The notes beneath the pieces are model-generated. The model did not search any database. It was given only the letters and a program-made list of their open reading frames with translations, and was not told the origin of the DNA. From assembly GCA_010672585.1 (NCBI GenBank), contig JAAHGF010000026.1, positions 49,230-113,229 on the forward strand: a stretch of 64,000 nucleotides of DNA, written 5' to 3'. Shown in pieces: positions 8,533-19,765 of the stretch. The position numbers and the translations under genes were made by a program. The stretch comes from Okeania sp. SIO1I7 (lineage in GTDB: Bacteria; Cyanobacteriota; Cyanobacteriia; Cyanobacteriales; Microcoleaceae). Position 1 is the first letter of the stretch. Every line of letters starts with the position of its first letter.

Positions 8533-8603
8533 GTTTTTTTTATTGGCATTTTGTAGTAAAATGTGAAAGTAGATTATTATTTGATGTAATCCCAAAAAAA
8601 TTT

Positions 8604-9032
8604 ATGAGTGAAACACAAAATAATCAACAGTCTTCGACCCCGATTGTAAATTCTGAAGCTACGGTCTCAAGTCAACATGAACATCCTACAAGAACACCGC
8701 CTTGGGGTAAAGTCACAATGTTGGAAGAAGGTCCACGTTACAAAATTAATCGTATAGAGGTCAAACCAAAACATTATATTACGACCCAAATGCACTATCA
8801 CCGTAGTGAACATTGGATTGTGGTTTCTGGTACTGCTAAAGTTGTGTTTGATGGTACAGAACATTTGCTACTGCAAAAACAATCAACTTATGTTCCACCA
8901 AATACAGCACATCGTGTAGAAAATCCTGGTACAATTCCTCTAGTAATGATTGAAATTCAAAATGGGGAATATCTTGGGGAAGATGATATTACTCGTTTTC
9001 CAGAAGCTGATACAGAAGTATCTTCAAAATAA
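8604..9032 (+). CDS. Cupin-domain protein, mannose-6-phosphate isomerase type II-like
   Basis: A 142-residue protein whose residues from about 30 form one cupin barrel like the C-terminal domain of bifunctional mannose-1-phosphate guanylyltransferase/phosphomannose isomerase (AlgA/ManC). The metal-binding set is visible: HYHRSEHW (His, His, Glu) and a later His in NTAHRVENPG, plus the WG and FPEAD phrases near the ends. The guanylyltransferase domain is absent, so this is a stand-alone isomerase-like or sugar-sensing cupin. The first about 30 residues are Ser/Thr/Gln-rich and probably disordered. Confidence 0.8.
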   Translation: MSETQNNQQSSTPIVNSEATVSSQHEHPTRTPPWGKVTMLEEGPRYKINRIEVKPKHYITTQMHYHRSEHWIVVSGTAKVVFDGTEHLLLQKQSTYVPPNTAHRVENPGTIPLVMIEIQNGEYLGEDDITRFPEADTEVSSK

Positions 9033-9112
9033 TTTTAGGTAGGCGATCGCTCATAGTAGTTTTCACTAAGGAAGAGGGAAAACAGAGCTTGTTTAGTCCA
9101 TTAATTAAGATA

Positions 9113-9169
9113 GTAGGGGAGTAGGGGAGTAGGGGAGTAGGGGAGTAGGGGAGTAGGGGAGTGGGGGAG
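9113..9169. repeat. GTAGGGGA tandem repeat
   Basis: About seven copies of an 8-bp G-rich unit. The same motif, complementary, ends the window's last kinase gene (62401-62455). G-runs of four at even spacing could form quadruplex structure. Confidence 0.8.
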
Positions 9170-9544
9170 ACCTGGAGTGGAAAAAATTGTGAGTAGGAAA
9201 GAAACCAAAATACATCTTCTTTCTTGATCGTCGGAGCTGACATCATCAGGTAAGTTGTCCCAAGTTCAATCTATACCATTATGGTTGTAGGACTGCCTAA
9301 AAAACAGCTATATTTTTGAAATATCTATCCATAGACCATATTTTTAGCCTGGGGAGAAGATAAGTTATATCATGTTTGCTTAATCGCTTAATAGCATGAT
9401 AAAAAACTTTCTTCTTGCTCTTCATCTTCCTTCTTTTTTTCTCCTGTACGTCGCCCTAAGGATGGCTTCCCTACTGACTCCTGAGGACTGAGGACTGACT
9501 CCTGACTCCTACCCTCACTCATAATGCTTTTTCAGCAAACTCTA

Positions 9545-9790
9545 TTTAACTTTCCTGGCGGGAAGTCCCGCGCTCTCCCGCAGGGGAGCGGAGGGATGGG
9601 AAAGCCAGGGCCTGGATTCGGATACCTTCATAAGCTAAACGTTCACAAGCCCTTGACAAGCTAGCTACATTTTGTTATTCTCAAGTTCAAAACAGGGGGA
9701 GGACATCACCTCTGTCTAAACAGCGGTCAGGGTTTCCCAGACTGAAGAATCCCGCGTTGTCCCGTAAGGGCAACGTCGGGAGTATGTCAA
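9545..9790 (+). mobile_element. IS200/IS605-like right end beside the PilB-like gene
   Basis: Shares both hairpins with the element at 6115: CCCGCGCTCTCCCG near 9567 and GAATCCCGCGTTGTCCCG with its complement near 9743-9775, finishing GGAGTATGTCAA at 9790. It abuts the stop codon of the neighbouring minus-strand gene (9793), so its 3' hairpin could also end transcription from either side. The left border is not certain and no transposase gene is present. Confidence 0.45.
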
Positions 9791-9792
9791 TA

Positions 9793-11559
9793 CTAACCTC
9801 TAGCAAAATTGTGAGTATATAAAGCACTCCGTGGCAAAACACGCTGTACTTCTTCAACTGTAGTTATCCCCTGAGTTACCTTTTCAATAGCAGCGGTTCG
9901 GAAAGAAACAAAACCATTTTGCTTCAAGTAACGCTGTAACTGAGTCATCGTACCTTCATAAATCAACTCACGAACCCGGTCATCTACATCCAATAATTCT
10001 ACAATTGCTTCTCTACCAGAATAACCAGAATGGAAACAATTAGAACAACCGCGACCAATACGCCATTTTCCCTGAATTTCATGCTTTATACTCGGAGTAA
10101 CAGCAGATATAGTTTGTCCCCCATTACCATTATTCAAAGCAGAAGCATAAGCAGATAGACTTTTGCTAACAGCAAAACTCATAGAAGGTAATATTTGCGG
10201 CTGCTCTAAACCCAAGATTTGTAGATCAGCTTCTGTGGGAGTATATGCTTCTCCACAATGGGGGCAAATTTTGCGCACTAATCTTTGTGCAACAATACCC
10301 AATAGCGCATCACTCATCAAAGCAGGGTCAGGACCGATATCCTTTAACCGAGGAATTGCACCTATGGCATCATTAGTGTGGAGAGTAGTCAAGACTAAGT
10401 GACCAGTCAATGCAGCTCTTACTGCTGTATCTGCCGTCTCGCGGTCGCGTATTTCACCCATCATAATAATATCAGGGTCTTGACGCAAAATTGCCCGTAG
10501 ACCAGCGGCGAAAGTCATTCCTGCTCTTTCATTTACCTGAGTTTGGGTAATTCCGGGTAATACATATTCTACTGGGTCTTCAACAGTAACTACATTAACG
10601 TGTTCTGTTGCCACTGATAACAAACTGGTGTATAGAGTGCTTGTTTTCCCAGAACCAGTTGGTCCTGTAAAAATAATCATTCCCTGTGGTTGATGCAACC
10701 AACTTTTGTAGACATCCAAACTCCGTTCAGAAAATCCCAATTTATCCAAACTAGAAAAAGGATTTTTGGAAGTTAGTAACCTAATCACAGCTTTTTCCCC
10801 TCCGACACAGGGAAGGGTACTGACCCGTAAATCTATTCCTATATTAGAATCATCGTCTCCTACATATTGTTCGCTAATTCTCCCATCTTGAGGACATCTA
10901 CTTTCAGCGATATCCATATCACACATCACCTTAATAGCAACCACTACTCGACGACCAATATCTGCTGGTAAGGTAGTAATATTTCTGAGGATGCCATCAA
11001 TACGGTAACGTACTCGTAGACCATCTCCAGTAGGTTCAAGATGGATGTCACTAGCACGGTTACGCAGAGCGCCAGAAATGATTGTTTTAATCCGACCAAT
11101 TTGGTCTGCTGCTTGAGAAAGATATAATTCTGTAGTGGCGCAGACATCTTCTTCTTCTAGCTCTCCAGTCAAAGGATTAATTAACTGATTTCCAGAAATA
11201 GAGTTGGGGTCTATTTTTTCTCTATGATACCAGGCGCTATAGCTTTTTTCTGCAATAAAAATAATTTTGATGTCAGAAAAAGTACGGTCGCTCATATTTT
11301 TCATCTCATCAGCACATATTTCTACAGGGGAAGCTAAGTAATAACAGTTACGCCATAAAAGTAGTGGAATAACTGGTGGTAATTCTTTTCGTTCTGGAAA
11401 TTCTCTAAAGAAACGATATGCTACTTCTTTATCAAGTAGTTGTAGATTTACTATTCCTCGTTTATCTACTAAATTCTCCAATGCTTGTTGGCAAGTTATT
11501 TCACGATTTCTTAATAGTTGCCAAGCTGATAGAACAGAAGTTGATGCACTCATAGTCAA
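9793..11559 (-). CDS. GspE/PilB-family secretion ATPase
   Basis: A 588-residue traffic ATPase of the type that drives type IV pilus assembly or type II secretion from the inner face of the membrane. The order is: a variable N-terminal domain (1-150), SDIHLEPTGDGLRVRYRIDG (about 170-189), Walker A GPTGSGKT (299-306), the Asp box, Walker B DPDIIMMGEIRD (361-372), the His box TGHLVLTTLHTNDA, and a zinc site from CPHC (432/435) and CSNC (505/508). It is shorter at the N-terminus than housekeeping PilB, and no pilT or pilC lies beside it, so it may be a second paralogue. Confidence 0.85.
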   Translation of the reverse strand: MTMSASTSVLSAWQLLRNREITCQQALENLVDKRGIVNLQLLDKEVAYRFFREFPERKELPPVIPLLLWRNCYYLASPVEICADEMKNMSDRTFSDIKIIFIAEKSYSAWYHREKIDPNSISGNQLINPLTGELEEEDVCATTELYLSQAADQIGRIKTIISGALRNRASDIHLEPTGDGLRVRYRIDGILRNITTLPADIGRRVVVAIKVMCDMDIAESRCPQDGRISEQYVGDDDSNIGIDLRVSTLPCVGGEKAVIRLLTSKNPFSSLDKLGFSERSLDVYKSWLHQPQGMIIFTGPTGSGKTSTLYTSLLSVATEHVNVVTVEDPVEYVLPGITQTQVNERAGMTFAAGLRAILRQDPDIIMMGEIRDRETADTAVRAALTGHLVLTTLHTNDAIGAIPRLKDIGPDPALMSDALLGIVAQRLVRKICPHCGEAYTPTEADLQILGLEQPQILPSMSFAVSKSLSAYASALNNGNGGQTISAVTPSIKHEIQGKWRIGRGCSNCFHSGYSGREAIVELLDVDDRVRELIYEGTMTQLQRYLKQNGFVSFRTAAIEKVTQGITTVEEVQRVLPRSALYTHNFARG

Positions 11560-12249
11560 TTAATTAGAAATGGTTTTTAATCATATTGCATGAAAGAGAA
11601 AATATTTTTTGTTCTCCTCCAACTTCTGAAAATAACACTGTTGTGATTAAATGAAAACCCTTTTATGGTTTTGGTCTTGTGCAGGAGTCTTGAAAAAGGT
11701 TTGGTAGAAAATATTCTGGAAAAAGTGAAAGATTATAGGGAACTAGAGAGCTTAAAAATAATATAAACTTAATATAATAAATCGATAATTCTTGTTTTAA
11801 CTATGAATTAAATTTCTGTATAATTATATACAGATAATTTGTTGTTTAAAAACGGCATGAATGTTGTATAATAGAATATCTTAAACCAGTCTCGTACTTC
11901 TCTTCTTTTCAGATATATTTTTACTTTTTAAAGGGGGTATAGAACTGAATTTATCATTATTTATTCTGAATTTATTCTGACTAAACATGACCGAAAAATT
12001 AAGGTATAAAACCTCTCCATTCATGGATAAAAAAGCGGGTGCATCTCAATCTTGAATAGTCAGCATTTAGCTATTAGCTGTCAGCTATCAGCAAGGAGCG
12101 CATTTTGGGCAAGGGTTGGTCAGAAAATCAAGGGACGATTCTTCTGACTACCTCTTCTATAATTCCCATTTCTCCTGAGGACTGAGGACTGAGGACTGAG
12201 GACTGAGGACTGACTCCTCCCCTTACCAAAAGACTTTTGAGTGCAAACC
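11560..12249. other. Intergenic repeat fragments
   Basis: Upstream of the ATPase gene there is AT-rich DNA, then a chain of truncated repeats from 11990: a TTACCGAA-family start, the GGGTGCATCT left end (12034), GTCAGCTATCAGC phrases and a GAGGACTGAG tandem run at 12175-12215. No gene is seen. Confidence 0.55.
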
Positions 12250-13721
<1,472 letters not shown>

Positions 13722-14711
13722 ATGGAAAAGGAAAGATATCGTAAAATCCGTGAACGCACTTTGCAGTCGTATAATAGAAATTCACTGTTCTGGAAACATT
13801 TTAGTGACCTTTCAGGTGGAATAAAACAGGTTCCCTCCGCAATTCCTACGGGTAATGTGAACTATCTTTCAAATCATAATTATTTATTGGATTATCATGA
13901 TTTATTTCAGAGAAATATGGGGACATTTTATCAACATTTTGTAGCAAGTATTCCATTCTTGGTTGAAGAAAAATGCCGCATAGGAGTAAGCATATATCGG
14001 TTAGCTCAACACTTAGTAAAAGAGAAGGATAATTACATTACATTCTTGGAAACTGGCGTCGGAGATGGTGCAAATGGGCGAACAATGGCAGAATTCTCAA
14101 AAGGCTTGATTAGAACACTATCAACTACCAATACTGTGTATAGCAAAAACAATTTTTATCGATTGTGTAACCACGAGTACTCGAAATTACATCATGGTTC
14201 TTTCATAAATATAACGCCAGAATATATAACTTCTCAACAAGATTTGAGTTTTTTCTCTAACGGGTTCAATATCATATATGAAAATGTTACGTTTCCATTC
14301 TATGGATCGGAACGAGAAGATTTAATAGATTATGTAGCAAGACTGCTTAAGAAAGATGGTCTGATGATTTTTCTAGAGAAGCTCAGACATCCAGATGAAT
14401 CAGAATATAGAAAGCGAGAGAAAATTAAGGATGACCAGTACAAAGCGAAGTATTTCTCAGATAGTGAAATTAAGGAAAAACGTTCAGATCTGCTAGAAGT
14501 AATAGAGCGAGGACAAGTAGATTTTGAATCCCTTACAGATGCCATCAAAAAGCATTTCAAATACGTTTATTTAATTTGGAACAGCACAAATTTTTATGAA
14601 TTTGTAGGTTCAAATAATGAATTAATTGTGTCCAAGTTTATTGAGCTTCTTCCTCCGATTTATGTCCCCTCTCCATTTTGTGCGGAGAGCAATTTGCCGA
14701 GAAATCTTTAG
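13722..14711 (+). CDS. Class I SAM-dependent methyltransferase-like protein
   Basis: A 329-residue protein with a probable SAM-binding motif I in FLETGVGDGANGRTMAEF (about residues 109-126), a motif II-like FNIIYENVTFPF and a post-motif LLKKDGLMIFLEKL. These fit a Rossmann-fold methyltransferase of the C/O-methylating kind. The first 100 residues (YNRNSLFWKHFSDLSGG) resemble no domain I can name. A strong AAGGAG site precedes the ATG. It stands alone between repeats, so the substrate cannot be guessed from neighbours. The low G+C is like the rest of the window. Confidence 0.65.
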   Translation: MEKERYRKIRERTLQSYNRNSLFWKHFSDLSGGIKQVPSAIPTGNVNYLSNHNYLLDYHDLFQRNMGTFYQHFVASIPFLVEEKCRIGVSIYRLAQHLVKEKDNYITFLETGVGDGANGRTMAEFSKGLIRTLSTTNTVYSKNNFYRLCNHEYSKLHHGSFINITPEYITSQQDLSFFSNGFNIIYENVTFPFYGSEREDLIDYVARLLKKDGLMIFLEKLRHPDESEYRKREKIKDDQYKAKYFSDSEIKEKRSDLLEVIERGQVDFESLTDAIKKHFKYVYLIWNSTNFYEFVGSNNELIVSKFIELLPPIYVPSPFCAESNLPRNL

Positions 14712-14849
14712 TATACTCCAGTCGGTGACACACAATATAGCAAGTCTAAATGACTCATATGTCTGAAAGCCATTCATTTTAAAATTGTCACTTTTTTTGA
14801 TTTTTTTGTTAATAGACTTGTTGCATAATTGACACGGATTTAATGTATT

Positions 14850-14986
14850 GGGTTAGTTATCAATTTTCAAGCACATTTGAATAAACCAGAATTGACCGAT
14901 CAAAAGCTTGTTGACCTGAACGGTAATCGCTTTTTTAGAACAGAAGATTTAGCAGCTATTTTACCCAACGATAAACTAGAAATATA
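14850..14986 (+). pseudogene. Short protein-like remnant
   Basis: One frame reads VINFQAHLNKPELTDQKLV and then NGNRFFRTEDLAAILPNDK before a stop. It looks like a fragment of a once-coding gene because it lacks low-complexity sequence, but no start is visible and I do not recognise the family. Confidence 0.25.
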
Positions 14987-15043
14987 GTTGGTATATCTTG
15001 TCGGTTTCCTGAGGCAAACAATACTGATGCATTCTGGAACAAT

Positions 15044-15241
15044 TTACCGAAAAATTAAGGTATAAAGTCTCTCCATTCATGGAGAAAAAAGCGGTCGTTA
15101 GCGCAGCTTCCCGAAGGGTGGGATGGATAGGTTACCTAACAATATCCAATCGACCAAGAGAAGAAAAAAATTCCTTTTAATCCAATCCTCTTCTTTTCAA
15201 GGAGAGGTAATTCTAAATTCTAAATTCTAAATTCTAAATTC
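15044..15241 (+). repeat. Dispersed repeat, TTACCGAA family
   Basis: Starts TTACCGAAAAATTAAGG, followed by a CTCCATTCATGGAG hairpin, GCGGTCGTTAGCGCAGC, GGGTGGGATGG, CCAATCGACCAAGAG, and ends in a CTAAATT tandem. A typical full-length copy. Confidence 0.75.
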
Positions 15242-15336
15242 TTGAAGAGATGGGGTGGAATGAATTTCATTTTTTAGCAGTCGCGAAATTGAGTTAGAAG
15301 ATCCCAACTGGATCGAACACCCCCGGAAGTTCTATA

Positions 15337-16500
15337 TCATTGAGGAATAATTTCTGTTACTACATTACTACTACCACCTTCAATAGTAACTTTTTCATTT
15401 TCTAGTTGTCCAACTGCCCGAGGACCTCTAACATTAAATGGCGGGTCAACTTGACGATAAAATACGTTTCCTTGTGCTTCAAAAGTCTGATTTTCAAAGT
15501 ACCAAGTTAGGCGATCGCTATTTAACTGAGCTTGATTGTTTTGCCCTACACCAATAACATTTCCTGATAAATTGAAGGTATTGTTTTGAAAATTTCCTTG
15601 ACCTTGATTAGCTTTCAAAACTACTTTTTCTTCTTGTTCTAATACTGTTATAGGTCCTGGAGAAGTAATCAAATTTTGTGGCATATTCCAAGTAACTAAC
15701 TCACTACTTATTTGTACTTTTGGGTCAGTTTGGAGTAGCTGTACATTTTTCTTGAGAGTAGCTATTTTATTGTCTAAATCATATTCTGATTCATCACCAT
15801 AAGCACTGCCAATAACTTTTTTATCTTGAAGTTGTTCAATTTTTATAGGTTGATTAGTAAGCAATTTTTTTGGCTCTATTTGCCAAAATAGTTGTTCTGT
15901 TTGTATTTTCAGCACAGGTTCTTTGATCATAGCTACTACTTGACCATAAAACTCTATTTTTTTTTCTTTACTAATAACTTTTGCTTTCTGAGCTGATGCT
16001 TGTACTTGTTCGTTACTACCTGTAATATTATTAGTGACAATAATAATTCCTGGTTCTGTCAACCATTCGAGTTGTTGTCCTCTAATAACTACTTTATTTT
16101 GAATATCATATACTTCTATTTCATCTATCAGTATAATTTTGTTTCCATCTTGATATACTTCTCCCTGTAAAGCAGTAATTTTATAGGTTACTTTTCCGTC
16201 TTGAAATAATTCACCTTCAGGTTTTGTCACTCTTATTAATTCTTGATTTTGCAGATATGAAGCTCGTTGAGATTTTACTCGCCACAACATTTGACCTTCT
16301 TCTGATGCTTCTTCTAAAGTAACATCATTTAAAGTCAAGTCACTCTCTGGTGTCTGAGTAGGAATAGGTTGTTCCGATATATTTTCTTGAACTTGATTTT
16401 GTTGATTACAAGCAGTTATTCCTAGAAGTAAAGTTACTAAAATGAATAAAGATATTGATAAATTATGGTAAGAAGAAAAAGAATTATTTTGTTCAATCAT
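15337..16500 (-). CDS. lptC: LptC-family lipoprotein (LPS export)
   Basis: A 387-residue lipoprotein with a signal segment (about 14-30) and lipobox LGITAC (Cys31). The body is rich in beta-strand repeats such as VTYKITALQGEVYQDG and matches the LptC/YrbK fold, which passes lipopolysaccharide from the inner-membrane transporter to LptA. Cyanobacterial LptC is long, with several OstA-like repeats, as here. The order metG, labA, lptC on the minus strand suggests partial co-transcription, though a 630-bp repeat-bearing gap separates labA from lptC. Confidence 0.8.
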   Translation of the reverse strand: MIEQNNSFSSYHNLSISLFILVTLLLGITACNQQNQVQENISEQPIPTQTPESDLTLNDVTLEEASEEGQMLWRVKSQRASYLQNQELIRVTKPEGELFQDGKVTYKITALQGEVYQDGNKIILIDEIEVYDIQNKVVIRGQQLEWLTEPGIIIVTNNITGSNEQVQASAQKAKVISKEKKIEFYGQVVAMIKEPVLKIQTEQLFWQIEPKKLLTNQPIKIEQLQDKKVIGSAYGDESEYDLDNKIATLKKNVQLLQTDPKVQISSELVTWNMPQNLITSPGPITVLEQEEKVVLKANQGQGNFQNNTFNLSGNVIGVGQNNQAQLNSDRLTWYFENQTFEAQGNVFYRQVDPPFNVRGPRAVGQLENEKVTIEGGSSNVVTEIIPQ

Positions 16501-16509
16501 AAAAAGTCT

Positions 16510-16705
16510 TTCATTAATGGATAATGGATAATGGATAATGGATAATTGATAATTGATAATTACCTCGGGTTTTAACCGTTACGGAATTGAATATTAGGAA
16601 ATATTATTTCTTCTCTTGGTCGATTGGATATGGCGAGGAGACCTGCTCTTGACAGAGCCGCTTTCCTAGCGGAATGCTATCGCAAACGCGGTCCGCGTTA
16701 ATATT
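16510..16705 (-). repeat. Dispersed repeat, TTACCGAA family, divergent reverse copy
   Basis: A tandem ATAATGG/ATTGATA run leads into AATTACCTC, GGTCGATTGGATATGGCG and GCGGAATGCTATCGC. The terminal TTCGGTAA is lost. A GGAGGGGTTAGGGGTGGGTT hairpin repeat follows at 16812-16831. No gene lies between lptC and labA. Confidence 0.6.
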
Positions 16706-17133
16706 AATTATTCTTATCAAAATCATAAGGGTCGCGCAACCCTGCCTTTTAAGGCGCAAGATTTTTGGAGAGTTGCTCAAATCCCCGTTACAAAAATAAC
16801 TTCTGACTTCCCCTCCTGGGAGGGGTTAGGGGTGGGTTGACTTCTGACTTCTGACTTCGTTAAGTAGTACTATATCAGTAAAAAAACTCAAGGAAAGTGT
16901 TTTAATTATGAGCGAAAAATTTCCAGCTTTTACTGAAATAATGCTCAATTTTTTCAACTTTCCTTGTGGCAAATAATATTCAATTTTTGCTTTAACTTAC
17001 CGATTAAACCTAGAGTATATAACTCCCTAGTTATTAATCTACTAACATCAAAAAAAACTAACAAAACTTTGAAATTAATTATTGTTCTAGAGTTTGGTGA
17101 TTTTTCTAAATTAAATTAGAACAAGTATTATCT

Positions 17134-17742
17134 TTAATCATGTTCTTCCATTAAACCTATAGCTGATAAGGGACGATAAGTATAACCAGCAGACTTAGAA
17201 GTTTTTTGGATATCTTCTTTAATGTTTTCTAGATCTACATAACGGTCAGAAACATTAATTAAACTATCGCTAGTCATAGACCTAAGACTAACTACCTCGA
17301 CCCGAACACCCCTATAACTAACAGCATCTACAGCATAAGCTAAATCTCCATCTCCACTCACCAATATAGCAGTATCATAAGAGCCGACTAAAGCCATCAT
17401 ATCAACTGCTATTTCTACATCAAGATTAGCTTTTTTAGAACCATCTGGTAGTTGTACTAAATCTTTAGAAATAACACGATAACCATTACGGCGCATCCAC
17501 AACAAAAATCCTTGCTGTTTTTCATTAGTACGATCTACTCCTGTATAGAAAAAGGAACGTAGAAGGCGAGAACCACCAGTAAGACGACAAAGAAGCTTAG
17601 TGTAATCAATTTCTATTCCTAATTGCAAAGCAGCATAAAATAGATTAGATCCATCAATAAAAATTGCTACTCTGCCACGATTTTCTAGCAATTGTTCGGG
17701 AGTAAATATCTCATTAATTTCTATTTGTTGATGATTCAACAT
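17134..17742 (-). CDS. labA: NYN-domain protein, LabA/DUF88 family
   Basis: A 202-residue protein with a PIN-like NYN nuclease fold. The acidic positions are present: FIDGSN (Asp30), DVEIAVDMM and SGDGDLAYAVD. In Synechococcus the related LabA takes part in negative feedback of the KaiABC clock output; in other bacteria DUF88 proteins are RNase-like. It lies downstream of metG with a 118-bp gap, same strand. Whether this copy has a clock role or is the LabA-like paralogue cannot be told from sequence alone. Confidence 0.8.
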   Translation of the reverse strand: MLNHQQIEINEIFTPEQLLENRGRVAIFIDGSNLFYAALQLGIEIDYTKLLCRLTGGSRLLRSFFYTGVDRTNEKQQGFLLWMRRNGYRVISKDLVQLPDGSKKANLDVEIAVDMMALVGSYDTAILVSGDGDLAYAVDAVSYRGVRVEVVSLRSMTSDSLINVSDRYVDLENIKEDIQKTSKSAGYTYRPLSAIGLMEEHD

Positions 17743-17860
17743 GATTTTTAACCTCGGTTTTTTTTATTGAATAAAGAAATGGAATTCTTAACTCAGATAT
17801 AATTTTCAGCACAAAAAATAGACGATGTAATTTGAAAAAAACGATACTACAAAGAGCTTT

Positions 17861-19465
17861 TTAAGAAACAGTTTCTGCCAGTTCTATCCTTTGAAAAATA
17901 GGTTGAGGTTGCCCAAGAATTTGATTTTTTGGTAAAGCGCCCCAATTCGCTTGTTTGACAAAAATTTCTGAACTATTAATTACTGATTTATCATTAAAGT
18001 CATTTGAGAAACCTAGTTGCTGATAGATGGCATTGCTAATATTAGGAATTATTGGCGATAAAAGATAGGACGCTAGTCTAACAGATTCCAACACAGAATA
18101 TAACACTTCTGCTAAGGCTTCTAACTGACCCTGCTTATATAGACTCCAAGGAGCAGTTTCGTCTATATATTTATTGCCAGTTCTAACTAAGGCCAATACC
18201 GCTTCACAAACTTGACTAAAAGCTAAAGAAGTATAAGCTTGAATAACTTGTTCGCCCAAATTTATACCTATTGTCTTAAGTGGATGAGTGACTTCTATTT
18301 CCTCACCGTTAATATCTGGAATTTGGCCTTTGAAGTATTTATGAGCCATTTTGAGAGTACGATTTAGCAGATTACCCAAGTCATTAGCTAAGTCAGCGTT
18401 TAGGACATTGATAAAGCGGGTTTCACTAAAATCACCATCGACTCCAAATTCTATTTCTTTGAGAAAATAGTAACGAACTGCATCAGAGCCATACTTTTTT
18501 AGTAATTCAAATGGATCTAAAGTATTACCGAGAGATTTACCCATTTTCTTCCCATCTTTGGTCAAAAATCCATGTCCAAAAACATGATGAGAGATTGGTA
18601 AATCTGCTGACATTAGCATTGCTGGCCAATAAACAGCATGAAAACGCAGTATATCTTTACCAATTAGGTGTAAATTAATCGGCCACCATTTTGATAAAGC
18701 ATTCTCTAGGGTAGGTTCACTATCAGGATCTAGGAGTGCTGTTACATAACCTAATAGAGCGTCAAACCAAACATAGATAGTATGGCTGGGATCGACTGGT
18801 AGTTGAAAACCCCAATCTACATTAACTCTAGAGATTGAAAAGTCTTGTAGTCCTTGGTTAACAAAATTTAAGACTTCATTACGACGACTTTCTGGTTGAA
18901 TAAAGTCAGGCTTTTCTTGGTAAAAAGCTTGTAGTTTTTCCTGATATTTAGAAAGACGAAAGAAGTAATTTTCCTCATCGCGCCATTCTACTTTTTGGTT
19001 AGTATGAATCGGGCAATATTTATCTTCTAGAAGTTCGCGCTCTTCTTTAAATTCTTCACAAGCTACGCAATACCATCCTTGTTGCTGACTTAAATAGATA
19101 TCACCCCGGTCCCAAACTCTTTGGAAAAATTCTTTGACAATTAACTCGTGGTTAGATGCAGTAGTACGACTAAAACGGTCATATTGAATATTGAGTTGTT
19201 GCCAGAGAGACTCAAATCCTGATACCACTAAATCACAATGTTCTTGGGGGGATCTTCCTTTGCTCTGAGCTGTCCTTTGAATTTTTTGGCCATGTTCGTC
19301 TGTGCCAGTAATCATCAGCACTGATTTACCTTGTAGCCTTTGAAAACGAGCTACCGTATCAGCAGCAATAGTGGTATAAGCACTGCCTATATGTGGTAGA
19401 GCGTTAACATAGTAAAGGGGAGTTGTAATTGCAAAGGTATCCTGAGTTTTATATGTGTTTTTCAT
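17861..19465 (-). CDS. metG: Methionyl-tRNA synthetase
   Basis: A 534-residue class I synthetase charging tRNA-Met. The HIGH motif is HIGS (25-28) in YYVNALPHIGSAY. The KMSKS loop is KMGKS (307-311). A single zinc knuckle is formed by CVAC (133/136) and CPIH (151/154). The length fits the short type without the C-terminal tRNA-binding domain. It is the first gene of the metG-labA-lptC series; the ATG lies at 19465 and an AT-rich region upstream separates it from the divergent plsC. Confidence 0.95.
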   Translation of the reverse strand: MKNTYKTQDTFAITTPLYYVNALPHIGSAYTTIAADTVARFQRLQGKSVLMITGTDEHGQKIQRTAQSKGRSPQEHCDLVVSGFESLWQQLNIQYDRFSRTTASNHELIVKEFFQRVWDRGDIYLSQQQGWYCVACEEFKEERELLEDKYCPIHTNQKVEWRDEENYFFRLSKYQEKLQAFYQEKPDFIQPESRRNEVLNFVNQGLQDFSISRVNVDWGFQLPVDPSHTIYVWFDALLGYVTALLDPDSEPTLENALSKWWPINLHLIGKDILRFHAVYWPAMLMSADLPISHHVFGHGFLTKDGKKMGKSLGNTLDPFELLKKYGSDAVRYYFLKEIEFGVDGDFSETRFINVLNADLANDLGNLLNRTLKMAHKYFKGQIPDINGEEIEVTHPLKTIGINLGEQVIQAYTSLAFSQVCEAVLALVRTGNKYIDETAPWSLYKQGQLEALAEVLYSVLESVRLASYLLSPIIPNISNAIYQQLGFSNDFNDKSVINSSEIFVKQANWGALPKNQILGQPQPIFQRIELAETVS

Positions 19466-19765
19466 GGAAAATCAGAGTAAAATACTATTGATTTGAACTG
19501 ATTCTGGGTACAATCATAACGAGTCTAGTAGTATCGACCTATTTGATTTATACTTTGTTTAACTGGTTGTTTATTGACCTAGTCAACATCATTAATTAAT
19601 TGAGCTGTAAAAGCCAATAAAACCCCCTACCATAACAGTAATGCTGTTATTATGTTTTCCTGGACTTTCTCAAAGAAATTTTAACTTTTGGTATCCTAAC
19701 GTTACTATCCTGAGAAAATATTTATGAGAGTCTAGAATTGACATACATAATTATTCAGAGGCAAG

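Noticed and set aside
9113..9169. CRISPR-like direct repeats
   Set aside because: The units are 8-bp tandem G-rich repeats with no spacers; the same holds for 62401-62455 and the GAGTCAGGA, CATTATT and GGGAATA runs. No cas gene is present.
13722..14711. A natural-product cluster around the methyltransferase
   Set aside because: No PKS, NRPS, RiPP or transporter genes are beside it; the flanks are repeats.
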